A DNA stretch of 7,114 bases, taken from contig JAIOSI010000024.1 in NCBI GenBank assembly GCA_021107695.1, forward strand, positions 1 to 7,114, given 5' to 3'. The position numbers were made by a program, and so were the translations under genes. Positions within the stretch are counted from its first letter, which is position 1, and every line of letters begins with the position of its first letter. Below are positions 5,223-7,114 of this stretch, one piece after another. The notes beneath the pieces were generated by a model. The model worked only from the letters and a program-made list of their open reading frames with translations. It made no database searches and was not told the DNA's origin. Source of the stretch: a bacterium. Its GTDB lineage: Bacteria > RBG-13-66-14.

Positions 5223-7114
5223 TTATTTTACTGCAATTGAGACCAGTCTGCCCGGAACGACGATGAGCTTCTTGATTTCCTTGCCCTCGGTGTACTGTTT
5301 GACGCGCTCACGGGCGAGGGCGATATCTTTGATCTCCTCAGTGGTTGCCTCGGCGGGAACGGTTATCTCGTCGCGTATCTTGCCGTTGATCTGCACCGCC
5401 AGGGTGATTTCATCGACGACGAGAGCCGCCTCGTCCCAGACAGGCCAGGAACGGTCGTGGACGCTGGTCTTCTCTCCGAGCAGACGGTTCAGCTCCTCGC
5501 CCATGAACGGGGCAAAGGGAGCCAGCAGGTCGGCGAGGCTGCGCAGCGAAGCGGCAACCACGGGATGAGCCGCTTTGGTTGGTTCACCAGATGCCTCCAG
5601 AGCGTAGATCATGTTCACCAGCTCCATGCCGGCGGCGATGGCGGTGTTGAAGTGAATCCGCTCGATGTCCTCGGTAAACTTCTTCACCGTGGCGTGGCGT
5701 TTGCGGTGCAGCTCCTTCAGCTCTGTGGAGAGGGAGCTTGGATCGTACTTAAAGGAGTTCAGCTTCCAGCGACCATCGAAGAGCCGCCAGACCCGTCCGA
5801 GGAAGCGGTAGATGCCCTCGACACCCTCGATGTTCCACTCCACCTCCTTATCCGGCGGAGCGACGAAGAGGGTGAAGAGCCGCCCGGTGTCCGCACCGTA
5901 CTTATCGGCGACCTCGTCAATTCCGACCACGTTGCCCCGGCTCTTGCTCATCGCTTTGCCGCCCAGAGTAACCATCCCCTGGGTGAAGAGCCGCCTGAAC
6001 GGCTCGTCGATATTCAGCAGTCCGACATCACGCAGGGCTTTGGTGAAGAAGCGGGCGTACATCAGGTGCATAATCGCGTGGGTGATGCCACCGATGTAGG
6101 TATCCACCGGCATCCACTCATTCGCCGCCTCGGTGCAGAACGGAGCGTCCTCAGGCAGCGAGGTATAGCGCAGGAAGTACCAGCTTGAATCAACGAAGGT
6201 GTCCATGGTGTCCACCTCGCGTTTCGCTGGCTTGCCGCAGTTCGGGCAGGGGACGTTCATCCAGTCCACCGCCTCGGCGAGGGGGCTGTGTCCCTTCGGG
6301 CGATAGTTATCGATGCGCGGCAGCTCCACGGGGAGCTGCTCATCCGGCACCGGAACCACGCCGCAGGAGTCGCAGTGGATCAGGGGAATCGGAGTACCCC
6401 AGTACCGCTGCCGGGAGATGCACCAGTCCCGCAGGCGGAAGTTGATCTTCCGGCGACCGTAGCCTTCCCGCTCCATCATGTCGGCGATGCCCTCGGTTGC
6501 CTCGATGGAGGATTGCCCGTCGAAGCTGGCAGAGTTCGCCATCACTCCGGGTTCGGTGTAGGCATCGTCCATAGTTGATTCGGTGAGGGTTTCACCCTCC
6601 GGCATAATGACCGGAATGATGTCGAGGTCGTACTTCCGGGCGAAGGCGAAGTCGCGAGTATCGTGGGCCGGCACCGCCATGACGATGCCGGTGCCGTACT
6701 CCATCAGCACGTAGTTGGCGACCCAGATGGGTACCTTGCGCCCGTTGACCGGGTTGACGGCGTAGCGTCCGGTGAAGACACCCTCTTTCTCGGTTTCCTC
6801 GGCGGCACGGAGGAAGCGATCCTGCGCCAGTACCTTGTCCACGAAGTCGCCGACCTCAACCTCTTGCTCCGTTCCCTTAACCAGTTGTCGCACCAGAGGA
6901 TGCTCCGGAGCCAGCACGACGTAGGTCATGCCGTAAACCGTATCCACTCGCGTTGTGAAGACGGAGACCGCCTCCTTAAACCCGTCAATTGCCAGATCGA
7001 ACTCCACGCCCTCGGAGCGACCGATCCAGTTGCGCTGCATCAGCCGCACCTGCTCCGGCCAGTCAGGGAGGTCGTCCAGCGAGTCCAGCAGCTCCTGGGC
7101 GTAGTCGGTTATCT
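5223..7114 (-). CDS. leuS: Leucyl-tRNA synthetase (5' end cut by window)
   Basis: The open frame from the right edge gives 629 residues ending in a normal LeuRS C-terminus. Full proteins are about 820-870 residues, so some 190-230 N-terminal residues with the HIGH motif lie outside. It charges tRNA-Leu with leucine in the cytosol. The visible part opens with ITDYAQELL and [11 protein letters not shown], then the CP1 editing domain with the threonine-rich [10 protein letters not shown] (52-61) and the editing aspartate in [11 protein letters not shown] (145-155). Two CxxC pairs (CDSC at 247-250, CPNC at 289-292) form a likely zinc knuckle. The class I signature appears as AMSKS (387-391) in place of KMSKS, with a lysine one position earlier. 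The C-terminal [13 protein letters not shown] block binds tRNA. An apparent start at 7049 is an internal GTG, not the true one. Confidence 0.97.
   Translation of the reverse strand, partial: ITDYAQELLDSLDDLPDWPEQVRLMQRNWIGRSEGVEFDLAIDGFKEAVSVFTTRVDTVYGMTYVVLAPEHPLVRQLVKGTEQEVEVGDFVDKVLAQDRFLRAAEETEKEGVFTGRYAVNPVNGRKVPIWVANYVLMEYGTGIVMAVPAHDTRDFAFARKYDLDIIPVIMPEGETLTESTMDDAYTEPGVMANSASFDGQSSIEATEGIADMMEREGYGRRKINFRLRDWCISRQRYWGTPIPLIHCDSCGVVPVPDEQLPVELPRIDNYRPKGHSPLAEAVDWMNVPCPNCGKPAKREVDTMDTFVDSSWYFLRYTSLPEDAPFCTEAANEWMPVDTYIGGITHAIMHLMYARFFTKALRDVGLLNIDEPFRRLFTQGMVTLGGKAMSKSRGNVVGIDEVADKYGADTGRLFTLFVAPPDKEVEWNIEGVEGIYRFLGRVWRLFDGRWKLNSFKYDPSSLSTELKELHRKRHATVKKFTEDIERIHFNTAIAAGMELVNMIYALEASGEPTKAAHPVVAASLRSLADLLAPFAPFMGEELNRLLGEKTSVHDRSWPVWDEAALVVDEITLAVQINGKIRDEITVPAEATTEEIKDIALARERVKQYTEGKEIKKLIVVPGRLVSIAVK

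Noticed and set aside
5457..6188. 243-codon plus-strand frame opposite leuS
   Set aside because: Opposite strand of a conserved essential gene; the translation looks like reverse-frame filler and has no recognisable domain.

Overview
This looks like chromosome from a moderately GC-rich bacterium. It has ordinary Shine-Dalgarno sites, a GTG start with a good SD, and housekeeping genes packed on one strand. The phylum cannot be fixed from the sequence. Ino1 and its neighbouring phosphatidyltransferase resemble, from memory, the Mycobacterium pair. The repeat-filled spacers suggest a free-living lineage that tolerates many small interspersed palindromes. I see no rRNA, tRNA, transposase, CRISPR array or phage gene.

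Layout, left to right. Positions 1-404 (minus) hold the N-terminal two thirds of a metallo-beta-lactamase-fold hydrolase that runs off the left edge. Positions 405-694 are a divergent promoter region with one promoter-like element per direction and a 19-bp dyad in the leftward one. Positions 695-964 (plus) encode an 89-residue protein I do not recognise. Positions 965-1508 are a tail-to-tail gap without genes, full of repeats: a 93-bp direct repeat pair, several perfect short palindromes and GC-rich hairpins. Positions 1509-4326 (minus) are three genes read in the order gap (glyceraldehyde-3-phosphate dehydrogenase), a CDP-alcohol phosphatidyltransferase of the inositol-phosphate type, and ino1 (inositol-phosphate synthase). 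Positions 4327-4500 hold a likely gap promoter and an intrinsic terminator for the gene behind it. Positions 4501-5007 (minus) encode a HemG-like flavodoxin-domain protein. Positions 5008-5222 are another repeat-rich spacer. Positions 5223-7114 (minus) are the C-terminal ~630 residues of leucyl-tRNA synthetase, open at the right edge.

The functional core is inositol phospholipid synthesis. Ino1 converts glucose 6-phosphate to inositol phosphate, and the membrane enzyme beside it would join that to CDP-diacylglycerol to give phosphatidylinositol phosphate. Both genes lie behind gap, so membrane lipid head-group supply may be co-transcribed with a central glycolytic enzyme. No phosphatase or mannosyltransferase for later steps is in the window.

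The least explained material is the repeats. At least three families occur: GTA(G)GGG-led palindromes in four places, CCCTCTCCCC/GGGGAGAGGG hairpins in two places, and a composite 65-93-bp element in three places. They fill the 965-1508 and 5008-5222 spacers and the gap/phosphatidyltransferase junction, but I found none in the two gaps that carry promoter-like or terminator signals. I did not find a convincing new multi-gene system.
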